Assembly (NCBI GenBank): GCA_963789885.1
Contig: CAWBNB010000018.1
Span: 1 to 64,000 of the forward strand
Direction of reading: 5' to 3'
Origin: DATEDA01 sp963789885
Lineage (GTDB): Bacteria; Pseudomonadota; Gammaproteobacteria; Burkholderiales; SG8-39
Length of the DNA stretch: 64,000 bases
Position numbers and translations under genes: made by a program. Shown piece after piece: positions 44,316 to 53,872 of the stretch (positions are counted from its first letter, which is position 1; every line of letters starts with the position of its first letter). The notes under the pieces are model-generated. The model was not told the DNA's origin, made no database searches, and worked only from the letters and a program-made list of their open reading frames with translations.

Positions 44316-44752
44316 TCCGCGAAGACGCCCGCAGCCGCCGCGTCGTCATCGTCGCGGACTACCTCATCAATCCGGGCTCCGCGCTCTACGCCGGCGTCGC
44401 GGGCCGGCCCGGGCCCGTTCTCGATGTCCTGGTCGAGGACGGCTGGGGCATGATGAAACCGCCGCCGCACATTCTCGGCGAGCCGGTAGGCAGGCCGGCC
44501 GTGACCACCATCGCCGGCGACGCGGTCGACTACCAGCGCCATGACTACGCGGTCGTGATCCTGGCGGTCGAAGGCCTGTCGCAGGGCGGCGTGTGGCTGG
44601 ATCTCCTCGAGGTGGCATTCCGTGAGCTGGGCGCGCCAATGCCGACGGTCGTGCGGCTTCGGCTCGACGGCAGCGGAGGGGCGGACACGGCGGCCGGCGT
44701 CCGCGCCGCGCTTGCCGCCGCCACGCCGCGCGAGGCCGTCCCGCAGGCCTGA
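44312..44752 (+). CDS. Conserved protein paired with the TudS-related gene
   Basis: 146 residues of unknown family: RRVVIVADYLINPGSALYAG, LDVLVEDGWGMMKPPPHILG and YAVVILAVEGLSQGGVWLDL. The pattern of hydrophobic strands and Gly-rich turns suggests a flavodoxin- or TudS-like alpha/beta fold. EGLSQGGVWLD is placed like GLDGSPSSGVRL of the preceding protein, so the two may be distant paralogues forming a heteromer. ATGA overlap with the upstream gene implies coupled translation. Confidence 0.6.
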   Translation: MIREDARSRRVVIVADYLINPGSALYAGVAGRPGPVLDVLVEDGWGMMKPPPHILGEPVGRPAVTTIAGDAVDYQRHDYAVVILAVEGLSQGGVWLDLLEVAFRELGAPMPTVVRLRLDGSGGADTAAGVRAALAAATPREAVPQA

Positions 44753-44853
44753 AGTCCGGCGTCTTCATGGGCGAGAGGCGCGGGAAACGGGGCATTCACG
44801 TTTTCCAACCCGAGAAGATGACAACGAAAAAATGGCGCATCAAGGAGGCTTCC

Positions 44854-45966
44854 ATGTACCAGGACAATCCCGCGCTCGGCACCAAAGAGGCCTATGTTCC
44901 GGGCCTGACGAAGGAGTACGTCGCCAAGACGTACGGCATCCCGCTCGACGACGTGGCGAAGCTCGGATCCGCCGAGAACCCGTTTGGTCCGTCGCCGAAG
45001 GCGACCGAAGTGGTCATGTCCGCCAGGAAGATCGACAACTACCCTGATTGGACCGCCGCGCCGCTGCGCGAAAAGATCGCGTCGAAATACGGCTATAAGC
45101 CGGAACAGGTGATCTGCGGCGCCGGCGAGACCGAGATCATTCCATGGATCGTTCGCGCATTCTCCGGCAAGGGCGAGAAGGTGCTGATGTTCGTCCCCGC
45201 GTTCCCGATCTACCACATGGTCGCCGAGAACGAAGGACGGGTGCCGGTTTTCGTCGGCATGGGCGATGACCTCGATTTCAAGTGGGACGATTACATCGCC
45301 GCCATCAAGGACGATGTCCGCATCGTCTTCCTGACCAATCCGCACAGTCCCACGGGGCGCCTGGTCCCCAACGACCAGCTCCGCAGGGTCTGCAAGGCGG
45401 CAAAGGACCAGCTGGTCGTGCTCGACGAGGCCTATATCCACTACTCGAAGACCAACGGCGGCATGGACCTGCTTAGGGAATTCAAGAACCTGATCGTGCT
45501 GCGCACGTTCTCGAAAGTGTACGGACTCGCCGGCCTGCGTATCGGGTTCGGCATTGCCGCGTCCGAGATCATCAACCCGTTGATGCACCTGAAGCCGACC
45601 TGGAACATGGGGCAGCTGCAGACCGCGGGCGCGATTGCCGCGCTCGACGACGACGAGTATGTCCAAATGACGATCAACGCTATTGCCGACATGCGTATGT
45701 ACGTCACCGAGCAGATCGGCAAGCTGAAAGGGCGCTATTCGATCGTCGGCCAGCCGAGCTCGAACTTCTTCCTGATGAAGATCGAGGACCAGTCGCTGGA
45801 TTCGACAAAGCTGTTCGAAGAGCTGCTCAAGCGCGGCGTCATCGTGAAGGACGGCTCGGTCTCGTTCATCGGCCTTGGCAAGCGCTACATGCGAATCGAT
45901 GTCAGCCTGAAGAAGCACATGGACCGTCTCGTCCGGGCTTTGTCCGAGATCGGTTCCGTCGCGTAG
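44854..45966 (+). CDS. HisC-like aminotransferase (second)
   Basis: 370 residues: LGSAENPFGPSPKA, YPDWTAAPLREKIA, CGAGETEIIPWIVRAF, FLTNPHSPTGRLV, VVLDEAYIHYS and TFSKVYGLAGLRIGFG with the PLP Lys at 221. Family: histidinol-phosphate-type aminotransferases, which act on diverse amino acids in catabolic clusters. ATG at 44854 is chosen because AAGGAGG lies 6 bp upstream. Confidence 0.9.
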   Translation: MYQDNPALGTKEAYVPGLTKEYVAKTYGIPLDDVAKLGSAENPFGPSPKATEVVMSARKIDNYPDWTAAPLREKIASKYGYKPEQVICGAGETEIIPWIVRAFSGKGEKVLMFVPAFPIYHMVAENEGRVPVFVGMGDDLDFKWDDYIAAIKDDVRIVFLTNPHSPTGRLVPNDQLRRVCKAAKDQLVVLDEAYIHYSKTNGGMDLLREFKNLIVLRTFSKVYGLAGLRIGFGIAASEIINPLMHLKPTWNMGQLQTAGAIAALDDDEYVQMTINAIADMRMYVTEQIGKLKGRYSIVGQPSSNFFLMKIEDQSLDSTKLFEELLKRGVIVKDGSVSFIGLGKRYMRIDVSLKKHMDRLVRALSEIGSVA

Positions 45967-46003
45967 TCTTGGAGGCGCTGCCCGCCAAACCCCGGGGGGA
46001 ACG

Positions 46004-47251
46004 ATGAACGGACGGATCTCGGACCATGTCGACGGCGAGCGTCTGTGGCGCGATCTCATGGAACTCGCGCAGTTCGGCGCGACCGAACTTGGCGGGGTCA
46101 ACCGGCTCGCCCTCTCGAAGGAAGAGATCGACGCACGGGCCGCGCTCGTGCGTTGGGGGCGCGAATGCCGGCTCGAGGCTTCCGTCGATCCCGTCGCGAA
46201 CCTCTTTCTGCGGCTCGAGGGCCGCGAACCCGGCCTTCCGCCGTTGCTGCTCGGTTCGCATATCGACACGCAGCCGACCGGCGGCAAGTTCGACGGCGCC
46301 TACGGCGTGGTCGGCGGGCTGGCGGCCCTTCGAGCCATTGCCGCGTCGGGCCGCCGTCCGCGGCGTTCCATCGAAGTCGTCGCGTGGATGAACGAGGAAG
46401 GCTCGCGCTTCGCGCCCGGCATGATGGGCTCCGCGGCATTCACGGGGATGCGGCGGTTTGAAGACATCGTCGGCGTGCGCGACAAGAGCGGACGCAGCGT
46501 CCGTGAAGCGCTGGATTCGGTGCTCGAGAAGGAATCCGACCTGCCGCGCCGACCGCTCGGTTTCCCCGTCGCGGGCTACGTCGAAGCGCACATCGAGCAG
46601 GGCCCGTTGCTCGAGGCTGAAGGCAGGACGATCGGCGTCGTCACCGGGATCGGCGGCAAGCGGACCTTCCGCGTCGAGGTCCAGGGTGAACCGGCCCACG
46701 CCGGCACTTCCGCGCGGCGCGAGCGCCGCGACGCGCTGGTCAGCGCCGTCGCGATCGTCGACGCCTTGCAAACAGCGATGTGGGACGAGGCCGACACGGT
46801 CCGCTTCACCATCGGCATGTTCACGGTGACGCCGAACGCACCCTCCGTGGTTCCGGCACGGGTGGTTTTCTCGGTGGATTTGCGGCACAACTCGGATGAC
46901 ATCGTGCGCAGCCTGGGCGACAAGGTCGCCGTCGTCTGCCAGGCGGCCCGGGGCAAGTGCGACGTGACCGTGACCGAACTCCTGTACGACCCGCCGCTGG
47001 AATTCCCCACCTCAATCCGTGCGCAGGTGAGGGATGCGGCGGCGCGCCTCGGCTACTCGCACCACGAGCTGCCATCGCCCGCTGGACACGACTCGCGCTA
47101 CCTGCACTATCGCTGTCCCACCGGGATGATCTTCATTCCCTGCAAGGGCGGCATCAGCCACAGCGAGGCGGAAAGCATCACGCAGTCCGATGCCGAAGCC
47201 GGGACCCGCGTGCTGGCGGAAGTCGCGTTCGAGCTCGCCGAGCAGGCGTGA
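46004..47251 (+). CDS. M20 N-carbamoyl-amino acid hydrolase / allantoate amidohydrolase
   Basis: 415 residues of the AllC/HyuC/beta-ureidopropionase branch: LLGSHIDTQPTGGKFDGAYG (metal His and Asp), NEEGSRFAPGMMGSAAFTG (Glu), YVEAHIEQGPLLEAEG (metal His), a dimerisation insert (QGEPAHAGTSARRERRD) and GHDSRYLH. It cleaves N-carbamoyl amino acids to amino acid, CO2 and ammonia. The next gene encodes a cyclic amidohydrolase, the classic preceding step. Start ATG 46004. Confidence 0.92.
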   Translation: MNGRISDHVDGERLWRDLMELAQFGATELGGVNRLALSKEEIDARAALVRWGRECRLEASVDPVANLFLRLEGREPGLPPLLLGSHIDTQPTGGKFDGAYGVVGGLAALRAIAASGRRPRRSIEVVAWMNEEGSRFAPGMMGSAAFTGMRRFEDIVGVRDKSGRSVREALDSVLEKESDLPRRPLGFPVAGYVEAHIEQGPLLEAEGRTIGVVTGIGGKRTFRVEVQGEPAHAGTSARRERRDALVSAVAIVDALQTAMWDEADTVRFTIGMFTVTPNAPSVVPARVVFSVDLRHNSDDIVRSLGDKVAVVCQAARGKCDVTVTELLYDPPLEFPTSIRAQVRDAAARLGYSHHELPSPAGHDSRYLHYRCPTGMIFIPCKGGISHSEAESITQSDAEAGTRVLAEVAFELAEQA

Positions 47252-47288
47252 GCCGCGGCCAGGCATTCGCCGCGGAGAAGGATCCGGG

Positions 47289-48632
47289 ATGCTGGACCTG
47301 CTGATCAGAAACGGAAGCATCGTCGACGGGCAGGGCGCGATGCCCGGCAGCATCGGCGTGGCGGGTTCTCGCATCGCTGCACGGTACGCAATGGGCGCGG
47401 AACCGCCGGCGGCGCGCAAGACCCTCGACGCCGACGGACTGATGGTGCTGCCGGGTGTGGTCGACCCGCACGTGCATTTCTACGGCGAGGGCATCGGCGA
47501 GTATTCCCGGCTCGCGGTGAGGGGTGGCGTCACCACCTTCATGGGCATGATCCGTGGCGCGCCGGAGATTCCGCTCGCCAAGGTCGTGGAAGAGCATCGG
47601 CAGGCCGGCCTCGCCGCCGCGGTCACCGACTTCTCGTTCCACGTCGTCCTCTACGACCGTGAAGACACCATCGCGCAGATCGCCGCTCTGGCAACGCAAG
47701 GTTATCGCTCCTTCAAGATGTTCATGGCTTACAAGCGCCGCGGGATGATGGTGCGCGACGAGTTCCTCATTGCCGCCATGGCGGAGATCCGAAAGGTCGG
47801 CGGCATCGCCCTGATTCACGCCGAGCACGGCGAACTCGTCGATTATCTCGAGCAGGCGACGGTCGCCGCGGGTCGCGTGGCGGTCGAGTACTACGAGCCG
47901 ACGCGCCCCGCCGAGGCGGAGGCCGCGGCGATCGAAGTCGTCGCGCTGGCCGCGCACGCGACCGGGTGCCCGGCGTACGTCGTGCACCTGTCTTCCGATC
48001 AGGGCCTTGCCGCCGTCGAGCGGGCGCGTCGCCGCGGCGTCCCGATCTGGGCGGAGACCTGCCCACAATACCTGCTCATGGACGATGACACGCTGCGCCG
48101 CCTCGGCGCGCCCGCGAAGGTCGCACCGCCGCTGCGCAGCGCTGCGGATCGCCGCTCGCTCGGCACCGCTCTGATGACCGGGGCGGTGAATACGATCGGC
48201 AGCGACCATGCCAGCTTCGGTCCGGGCGCGAAGGCGGGCGGCGGCGACAATATCTTCGCTGCGCCGTTTGGCATGTCGGGCGCGCCGACGCTGTGGCCGG
48301 CGATGTTCACGTGGGCATTGGACTCGGGGTTTCCCTTGCCGGTGCTCGTGCGGGCCATGTCCGAGTCGCCCGCGCGGCTGTTCGGCCTTTCGCACCGCAA
48401 GGGCACGCTCACACCCGGAGCCGATGCCGACATCATCCTTGTCGATCCGAAGGTGCGGCAGACCGTGGACATTGCGGCGATCTCGCCGAACGTGTGTCCG
48501 AATCCGCAAGCGGGCGACGCCTTGGCCGGCTGGCCCCGGATCACGATCTCGCGCGGCGAAGTGGTATGGCGAGACGGCGAAGTCGTCGGCGCGCCCGGCC
48601 GGGCCGAGCTCATTGCACAAGTGCGGAACTGA
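47289..48632 (+). CDS. Dihydropyrimidinase/hydantoinase-type cyclic amidohydrolase
   Basis: 447 residues: VDPHVHFYGEG (metal HxH), SFKMFMAYKRRG with the Lys expected to be carboxylated, IALIHAEHGEL (His), YVVHLSSDQG (His), IGSDHASFGPG (Asp) and KGTLTPGADADIILVDP. It opens a cyclic amide such as a hydantoin or dihydropyrimidine to an N-carbamoyl amino acid, feeding the M20 enzyme encoded before it. ATG at 47289; the open frame extends upstream into the previous gene. Confidence 0.92.
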   Translation: MLDLLIRNGSIVDGQGAMPGSIGVAGSRIAARYAMGAEPPAARKTLDADGLMVLPGVVDPHVHFYGEGIGEYSRLAVRGGVTTFMGMIRGAPEIPLAKVVEEHRQAGLAAAVTDFSFHVVLYDREDTIAQIAALATQGYRSFKMFMAYKRRGMMVRDEFLIAAMAEIRKVGGIALIHAEHGELVDYLEQATVAAGRVAVEYYEPTRPAEAEAAAIEVVALAAHATGCPAYVVHLSSDQGLAAVERARRRGVPIWAETCPQYLLMDDDTLRRLGAPAKVAPPLRSAADRRSLGTALMTGAVNTIGSDHASFGPGAKAGGGDNIFAAPFGMSGAPTLWPAMFTWALDSGFPLPVLVRAMSESPARLFGLSHRKGTLTPGADADIILVDPKVRQTVDIAAISPNVCPNPQAGDALAGWPRITISRGEVVWRDGEVVGAPGRAELIAQVRN

Positions 48633-48633
48633 A

Positions 48634-50073
48634 GTGGCGACGATTTCCGAGGCCCTCGCCGATCTCGCAACCCAGCCTGTGGGGGCCGCCGACGTGGCGC
48701 GGGCGCGACGCATGGAAACCTACGCCCTCGACACGCTCGCGGTCACACTTGGCGGGACGATCGCGCCATCGAGCGCCGCCGTTGCCCGGACGATTCTCTC
48801 GGCGTGCGGCAAGCCCGAGGCGACCGTGCTCGGCGCGGGCCGCGTGACGTCGGCGTGGGACGCGGCGCTCGCGAACGGCGCCTTCGCCCATGCGCTGGAA
48901 CTCGACGACGACCACCGCATCGCCGTGTTGCACCCGGGTGCAGTCGTGGTGCCTGCGGCCCTCGCCGCCGGCGAGGCGGCAAACGCGACGGGGCTCACGT
49001 TCCTGCGGGCGCTGCTGATCGGCTATGAAGTCGCCTGCCGCCTCGGCGAAGTCTTCCGCGGGAGTCAGTTCTATCACGGGGTACATCCCACCGCCCTGTG
49101 CGGCGTGTTCGGCGCGGCGGCGGCGGCGGGTGTTGCGATCGGTCTCGACCGCGACGCGCTGGTGCGCGCAATGGGAATCGCCGGGACGCAGGCCTCGGGC
49201 CTGACCGAATGGCGTGCTGACGGATCCTGGATCAAGCGCCTGCATCCCGGAAGGGCTGCGCAGAGCGGCGTACTCTCCGCTCGCCTTGCGCGCGAGGGCT
49301 TCACCGGCCCGGCGACCATCTTTGAGGGCGACAACGGGTTCTTCAACGCGTTCTCTTACGGCGAGAAGATCGACCCGCTGTGCATGACGCGCAACCTCGG
49401 CGTTGAGTATCGCGCGCTCGGCACGGCGATCAAGCCCTATCCCTGCTGCCGCTTCGAACACGGCGCGATCGACCTTGCTATCGAGGCGAAGGAGAGCGGG
49501 ATTGCGGCAGCAGACGTGAGCGAGGTTGCGATCCGCATCTACCGCACCGACGTGCTTTCATACCACCGGGAGCCGAAGAACCCGGTGGATGCGCAGTTCA
49601 ATGTTCCCTATGGCGTTGCGGTGGCATTGCTGCGAGGGAAGGTCGGCCTCGCCGACTTCACAGATTCGGCGATCCGCGACGAGGAGGTGCTCGCGGTCTC
49701 GCGACGCATCGACGTCGTCGAGGACGACGTGTACACGGCTCGTTACCCGGGCGAATACTGGGTCGAGTTGAAGCTCGGGCTCCGCGACGGCAGCGAGCGC
49801 AAGTTCGTGAGCGAATGCCCGAGTGGCGATCCGGAAGCTCCGCAATACCGCGCCGATCCCGGCCGCCTGCAGGCCGAAGTCGAGCGCAAGTCGTCCTCGC
49901 TGCTTGCCGAATGCGGGTTCGGTGACCGTGCGGAAGCGCTACGCCGATGCGTCGCCGGCCTCGCGGACGCGCCGAACCTGGACGGCCTTTGCGCGGTCCT
50001 TGGCGCACCCGCTGCCCCGGCGGCCGGGGCCCAGGCCGGACCCATCAAACCAGGCAGGAGGCAACCGGGATGA
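48634..50073 (+). CDS. MmgE/PrpD family protein
   Basis: 479 residues: ALDTLAVTLGG, NGAFAHALELDDDH, HPGAVVVPAALAAGE, GYEVACRLGE and KPYPCCRFEHGAIDLA are family signatures of 2-methylcitrate dehydratase-like proteins. Relatives include aconitate decarboxylases and lyases that isomerise or dehydrate small acids; the role here is open. Start GTG at 48634, one base after the previous stop. The stop overlaps the next ATG. Confidence 0.88.
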   Translation: MATISEALADLATQPVGAADVARARRMETYALDTLAVTLGGTIAPSSAAVARTILSACGKPEATVLGAGRVTSAWDAALANGAFAHALELDDDHRIAVLHPGAVVVPAALAAGEAANATGLTFLRALLIGYEVACRLGEVFRGSQFYHGVHPTALCGVFGAAAAAGVAIGLDRDALVRAMGIAGTQASGLTEWRADGSWIKRLHPGRAAQSGVLSARLAREGFTGPATIFEGDNGFFNAFSYGEKIDPLCMTRNLGVEYRALGTAIKPYPCCRFEHGAIDLAIEAKESGIAAADVSEVAIRIYRTDVLSYHREPKNPVDAQFNVPYGVAVALLRGKVGLADFTDSAIRDEEVLAVSRRIDVVEDDVYTARYPGEYWVELKLGLRDGSERKFVSECPSGDPEAPQYRADPGRLQAEVERKSSSLLAECGFGDRAEALRRCVAGLADAPNLDGLCAVLGAPAAPAAGAQAGPIKPGRRQPG

Positions 50074-51062
50074 AAGTCGGCCTTTACGTCGCCACGCAGT
50101 TCACCCCGGAGACGGACGTGGCTGCCGCGCGCACCGAGATGCTCGAGCAGGTGCGCGTCGCCCGCAAGAGCGGCTTCACGTCGCTGTGGGTGCCGCACCA
50201 CTACGCCACACACCCGATGCAGATGCTCGCACCGATCCCGATGCTAGCGTGGCTCCTGCGCGAGGCCGAAGGGATGACCATCGGCCCGAACATCCTCGTC
50301 ATGCCGCTGCTCAACCCGATCCACGTCGCCGAGGATGCCGTCACCCTCGACCTGCTGTCCGGCGGACGCTACGTGCTCGGCATCGGCATCGGTTACCGCG
50401 AGGCGGAGTTCGTCTCCTTCAACGTCCCTCTCAGCGAGCGCGTGCAACGGATCACCGAAAGCGTCGAGATCATGCGCCGGCTGTGGACCGAGGACCTGGT
50501 CACCTATAAGGGCAAGATCTTCAACGTCCACAAGCTCGGCGTCGGCCTGAAGCCGCTACGCAAGGGCGGGCCGCCGATCTGGATCGCCGGAGTCGTCGAC
50601 GCGGCGGTCAAGCGCGCGGCGCAGATCGGCGACGCGTGGCTGATCACCAACTTTGCCCACCTGAGCGCGCTGATGCCGCAGATGAAGCTCTACCGCGAGA
50701 CGCTGAAGGAGTCGAACAAGCCCTGGCCCGACGAAGTCCCGATCACCCGCGAGTGCTACATCGGCCCGACCAACGCCCGGGCACTCGAGGAATGCAAGAC
50801 GGCGCTGCAGTACAAGTACGCTGCCTACTCCTCATGGGGGCTCGACTCGCAGTCGAAAGGGGCGGAGTCGTTTCAGCAGCCGTTCGAGGAGTTCGCCAAG
50901 GACCGCTTCATCATCGGCGACAAGGCGTTCGTGAAGGACGAGATCCAGCGCTACAACGAGCTGCTCGGGGTCAATCATTTCCTGATGCGCGTACAGTGGC
51001 CCGGTCTCGGGCACGACAAGGTCTTGCGAACCATTTCCACCCTGGGCGAAATTGTCGCCTGA
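50070..51062 (+). CDS. LLM-class flavin-dependent monooxygenase
   Basis: 330 residues of the bacterial luciferase-like family: SLWVPHHYATHPMQMLAPIP, TIGPNILVMPLLNPIHVAED, LDLLSGGRYVLGIGIGYREAEF, RITESVEIMRRLWTED and GGPPIWIAGV. Such enzymes use reduced FMN and oxygen; RutA, which opens the uracil ring, is in the same superfamily. Its place among ring-opening amidohydrolases suggests an oxygenation step on the heterocycle or its product. It overlaps the previous stop by 4 bp. Confidence 0.9.
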   Translation: MKVGLYVATQFTPETDVAAARTEMLEQVRVARKSGFTSLWVPHHYATHPMQMLAPIPMLAWLLREAEGMTIGPNILVMPLLNPIHVAEDAVTLDLLSGGRYVLGIGIGYREAEFVSFNVPLSERVQRITESVEIMRRLWTEDLVTYKGKIFNVHKLGVGLKPLRKGGPPIWIAGVVDAAVKRAAQIGDAWLITNFAHLSALMPQMKLYRETLKESNKPWPDEVPITRECYIGPTNARALEECKTALQYKYAAYSSWGLDSQSKGAESFQQPFEEFAKDRFIIGDKAFVKDEIQRYNELLGVNHFLMRVQWPGLGHDKVLRTISTLGEIVA

Positions 51063-51131
51063 AGGGTATGGCACGATTCGCGGGTTCGTTCTCGTCGTTT
51101 GCCCAACAATCAAACTGAGGAGGGAAAGACC

Positions 51132-52172
51132 ATGCTGAAGAACGCCCGGCGTCACCTGACCAGGTCCACCATCGCCTGCGTAGCGGCCATGCTGCTGCCT
51201 GCCTCGTTCGGCGGGACCGCGACAGCGGCCGAGCTCACGTCCGCCTCTTTGCGCCTCAAGTGGCTGCCACAGGCGCAATTCATGGGCTATTACGTTGCCA
51301 AGGCGAAAGGGTACTACCAGGAAGAAGGCATCGCGCTCACGATCGAGCCCGGTGGGCCGAACATCATCGCCGAGAACATGGTGGCTTCGGGCATCAACTC
51401 CTTCGGCCACGGGGGCGGCATGGCCTCGCTGCTGCAGGCGCGGGAGAAGGGCCTGGCCATCGTCGCCATCGGCATGCTGTTCCAGGAAACGCCCTACCGG
51501 CTGGTCGTGCTCGAGCGGTCCGGCATCAAGAAATTCACCGACATCAAGGGCAAGACCGTGTCGACCTGGTTCACCGGCCCTCAGTTCATGGTGCAGGCCA
51601 TGATCAAGGCGAGCGGCCTCGACCCGCGCGACGTCAAGCTCGAGGCGCAGGCGAACAGCATGGTCCCGTTCATCGAAGGCAAGGTCGACATGGCAACGGT
51701 GACCGTCTACAACGAGGCGCTCGTCCTCAAGCGGCGCAACGTCACACCGTCGGTGGTGTTCAACCCCGCCGAGATGGGTGTCAACCTCGCCAACGAGTCG
51801 ATCATCGTCAACGAGAACACCATCAAGGAGAGCCCCAAGCTGGTGCAGGGTTTCCTGCGGGCGAGCCTGAAAGGATGGCTCTACGCCGTGACGCATCAGG
51901 ACGAGGCGATCGACATCCTCGTGAAGGAGGTCCCGACCGCCAACCGGGTCGAGCAGAAGGAAACACTGGCGACCCTGCCGGCACTACTGACCTACGGCGA
52001 AGCGGGCACTAAGGGGATCGGCTACCTCGACCTGAACAACCTCGCGTTCGCCCAGAAATTCCTGCTCGACAACGGCGTGCTGAAGTCGGCCGTCGACCTG
52101 AAAAGCGCCGTCAACACCACATTCTGGGACAAGGTCCCCGCGAAAGACAAGGTCGTACCGCGTTCGCGCTGA
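51132..52172 (+). CDS. ABC transporter substrate-binding protein (NMT1/THI5-like)
   Basis: 346 residues: signal peptide (about 1-34, ending TATAA), then LRLKWLPQAQFMGYYVAKAK, YYQEEGIALTIEPGGPNI and EKGLAIVAIGMLFQETPYRL. This resembles binding proteins for pyrimidine precursors, riboflavin and related heterocycles. The ribosome site GAGGAGGG precedes the ATG. It is followed by its ATPase and two permeases. Possible ligand: the N-heterocycle degraded by the operon. Confidence 0.9.
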   Translation: MLKNARRHLTRSTIACVAAMLLPASFGGTATAAELTSASLRLKWLPQAQFMGYYVAKAKGYYQEEGIALTIEPGGPNIIAENMVASGINSFGHGGGMASLLQAREKGLAIVAIGMLFQETPYRLVVLERSGIKKFTDIKGKTVSTWFTGPQFMVQAMIKASGLDPRDVKLEAQANSMVPFIEGKVDMATVTVYNEALVLKRRNVTPSVVFNPAEMGVNLANESIIVNENTIKESPKLVQGFLRASLKGWLYAVTHQDEAIDILVKEVPTANRVEQKETLATLPALLTYGEAGTKGIGYLDLNNLAFAQKFLLDNGVLKSAVDLKSAVNTTFWDKVPAKDKVVPRSR

Positions 52173-52246
52173 AGGACGTTGGCCGCGCCGCCGGCGGTAC
52201 ACCGGCGGCGTAGGCGCGCGCTCGTCCGGGCTCGAGGACGAAAGCC

Positions 52247-53071
52247 GTGACTCCGAAGATCCGCCTGCAAGGCATCTCGAAGCGATTCGTCGTCGGATCG
52301 CGCGCGGTTCCCGCCCTGGAAAACGTGAGCCTCAGTCTGAACAGCGGTGACTTCGTCACGCTGGTCGGCCCCAGTGGTTGCGGGAAAAGCACGCTATTCA
52401 ACATCCTGGTCGGGCTGATGGCCCCGGATCCTGGGGGTGAGCTCTACATCGACGGCAAGCTCGAGCCCGCAGACCACCTGCTCGGCCGCGTCGCCTTCAT
52501 GCCGCAGCGGGACATGCTTATGCCGTGGCGAACCGTGCTGGACAACGCGATCCTCGCAGCTGAAATCGACGGCGTGCCGCGCGCCACCGCGCGGGGACGC
52601 GCGCGCGCTTCGCTGGACCGGTTCGGGTTGCGGGGATTCGAAGGCTACCACCCGGGCCAGCTGTCGGGCGGAATGCGCCAGCGCGTGGCGCTGATGCGCA
52701 CCTTCATGTTCGATCGCGACATCATGCTGCTCGACGAGCCGTTCGGCGCGCTCGACGCGCTGACTCGCGCGATGATGCAGCGCTGGCTGCTCGAAGTCTG
52801 GGAGGGCGCCAAGCGCACCGTGCTCTTCATCACCCACGACATCGACGAGGCGATCTTCCTCGGCGACCGCGTGCTGGTGATGTCGGCGCGGCCCGGCCAC
52901 ATCAAGGCGGAACTGACGGTGCCGCTGCCGCGGCCCCGGTTGCCGGACGTCATCACGAGCCCGCCCTTCGTCGAGCTGAAGCGCACGCTGCTGGCGGCCG
53001 TCGAGGACGAGAGCCGCAAGGCGTTCGCCGCCATGAACCAGCAGGTCCTGCCCGATCCCGCAGACGCCTGA
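52247..53071 (+). CDS. NitT/TauT-type ABC transporter ATPase
   Basis: 274 residues: Walker A GPSGCGKST, Q-loop FMPQRDMLMPW, signature LSGGMRQRVAL, Walker B IMLLDEPFGALDAL and switch His FITHDIDEA. It energises the two permeases that follow; the stop overlaps the next ATG. Confidence 0.93.
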   Translation: MTPKIRLQGISKRFVVGSRAVPALENVSLSLNSGDFVTLVGPSGCGKSTLFNILVGLMAPDPGGELYIDGKLEPADHLLGRVAFMPQRDMLMPWRTVLDNAILAAEIDGVPRATARGRARASLDRFGLRGFEGYHPGQLSGGMRQRVALMRTFMFDRDIMLLDEPFGALDALTRAMMQRWLLEVWEGAKRTVLFITHDIDEAIFLGDRVLVMSARPGHIKAELTVPLPRPRLPDVITSPPFVELKRTLLAAVEDESRKAFAAMNQQVLPDPADA

Positions 53072-53868
53072 TGGCAGCCACGCTCGCGGCGACAGGTGCG
53101 GTTCCAGGGGCGGCGCCAAGCGCGGCCCGGAACGCTGCGACGCTGCTGGTCGCGCTGGTCGCGATGATGCTCACCTGGGAGCTGGCCGTTCGCCTTCTGG
53201 GCGTATCGCCGGACAAGCTCCCGGCCCCGTCCGCGGTGCTCGCCACCATCTGGACCGGGCGCATCGCGCTCGCCGGGGCCGTCGGGACGACCCTGTACGA
53301 GGCGGTACTGGGCCTCCTCGCCGGGATCACGTTCGGTACCCTGAGCGGAATCGCGTTCTCCCGGTTCCGCCTGCTCGAGCGCATGGTGCTGCCGTACTTC
53401 GTCGCCTCGCAGGCCGTGCCGATCATCGCGTTCGGCGCCATCATCATCATGTGGTTCGGCAACGGCGTGGCGTCGAAGGCGATGATCGCCTTCTACCTGA
53501 GCTTCTTCCCTGTCGCCGTCAACACGCTGGGCGGCCTACGGCGCGTGAGCGAGGAGGAGATCGGGCTCCTGCGCACGTTCGGGGCCGGCACACTGACGAT
53601 CCTCTGGAAGCTGCAGCTGCCAACGGCGCTGCCGTCGATTTTCACCGCGATTCGCCTCGGCGCGGGGCTCGCCCTCGTCGGCGCGATCGTCGGCGAATGG
53701 TTCGGCTCCAGCCGGGGCCTCGGCGTCGTGCTGCTGACCGCGATGTTCGACAACCAGGTCGAGCAGCTCTGGGCCGGCATCCTCCTTACCGGCCTGACCG
53801 GCACCGCGCTATTCGCCCTGGTCGTCTTCCTGCAGAAGAAGATCGCCTGGTGGCATGCGGAGGTATGA
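53071..53868 (+). CDS. ABC transporter permease (NitT/TauT type), first
   Basis: 265 residues with about six membrane segments. The coupling region is EEEIGLLRTFGAGTLTILWK and the motif IRLGAGLALVGAIVGEWFGSSRGLG is typical of the family. It overlaps its neighbours on both sides. Confidence 0.92.
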   Translation: MAATLAATGAVPGAAPSAARNAATLLVALVAMMLTWELAVRLLGVSPDKLPAPSAVLATIWTGRIALAGAVGTTLYEAVLGLLAGITFGTLSGIAFSRFRLLERMVLPYFVASQAVPIIAFGAIIIMWFGNGVASKAMIAFYLSFFPVAVNTLGGLRRVSEEEIGLLRTFGAGTLTILWKLQLPTALPSIFTAIRLGAGLALVGAIVGEWFGSSRGLGVVLLTAMFDNQVEQLWAGILLTGLTGTALFALVVFLQKKIAWWHAEV

Positions 53869-53872
53869 GCAC

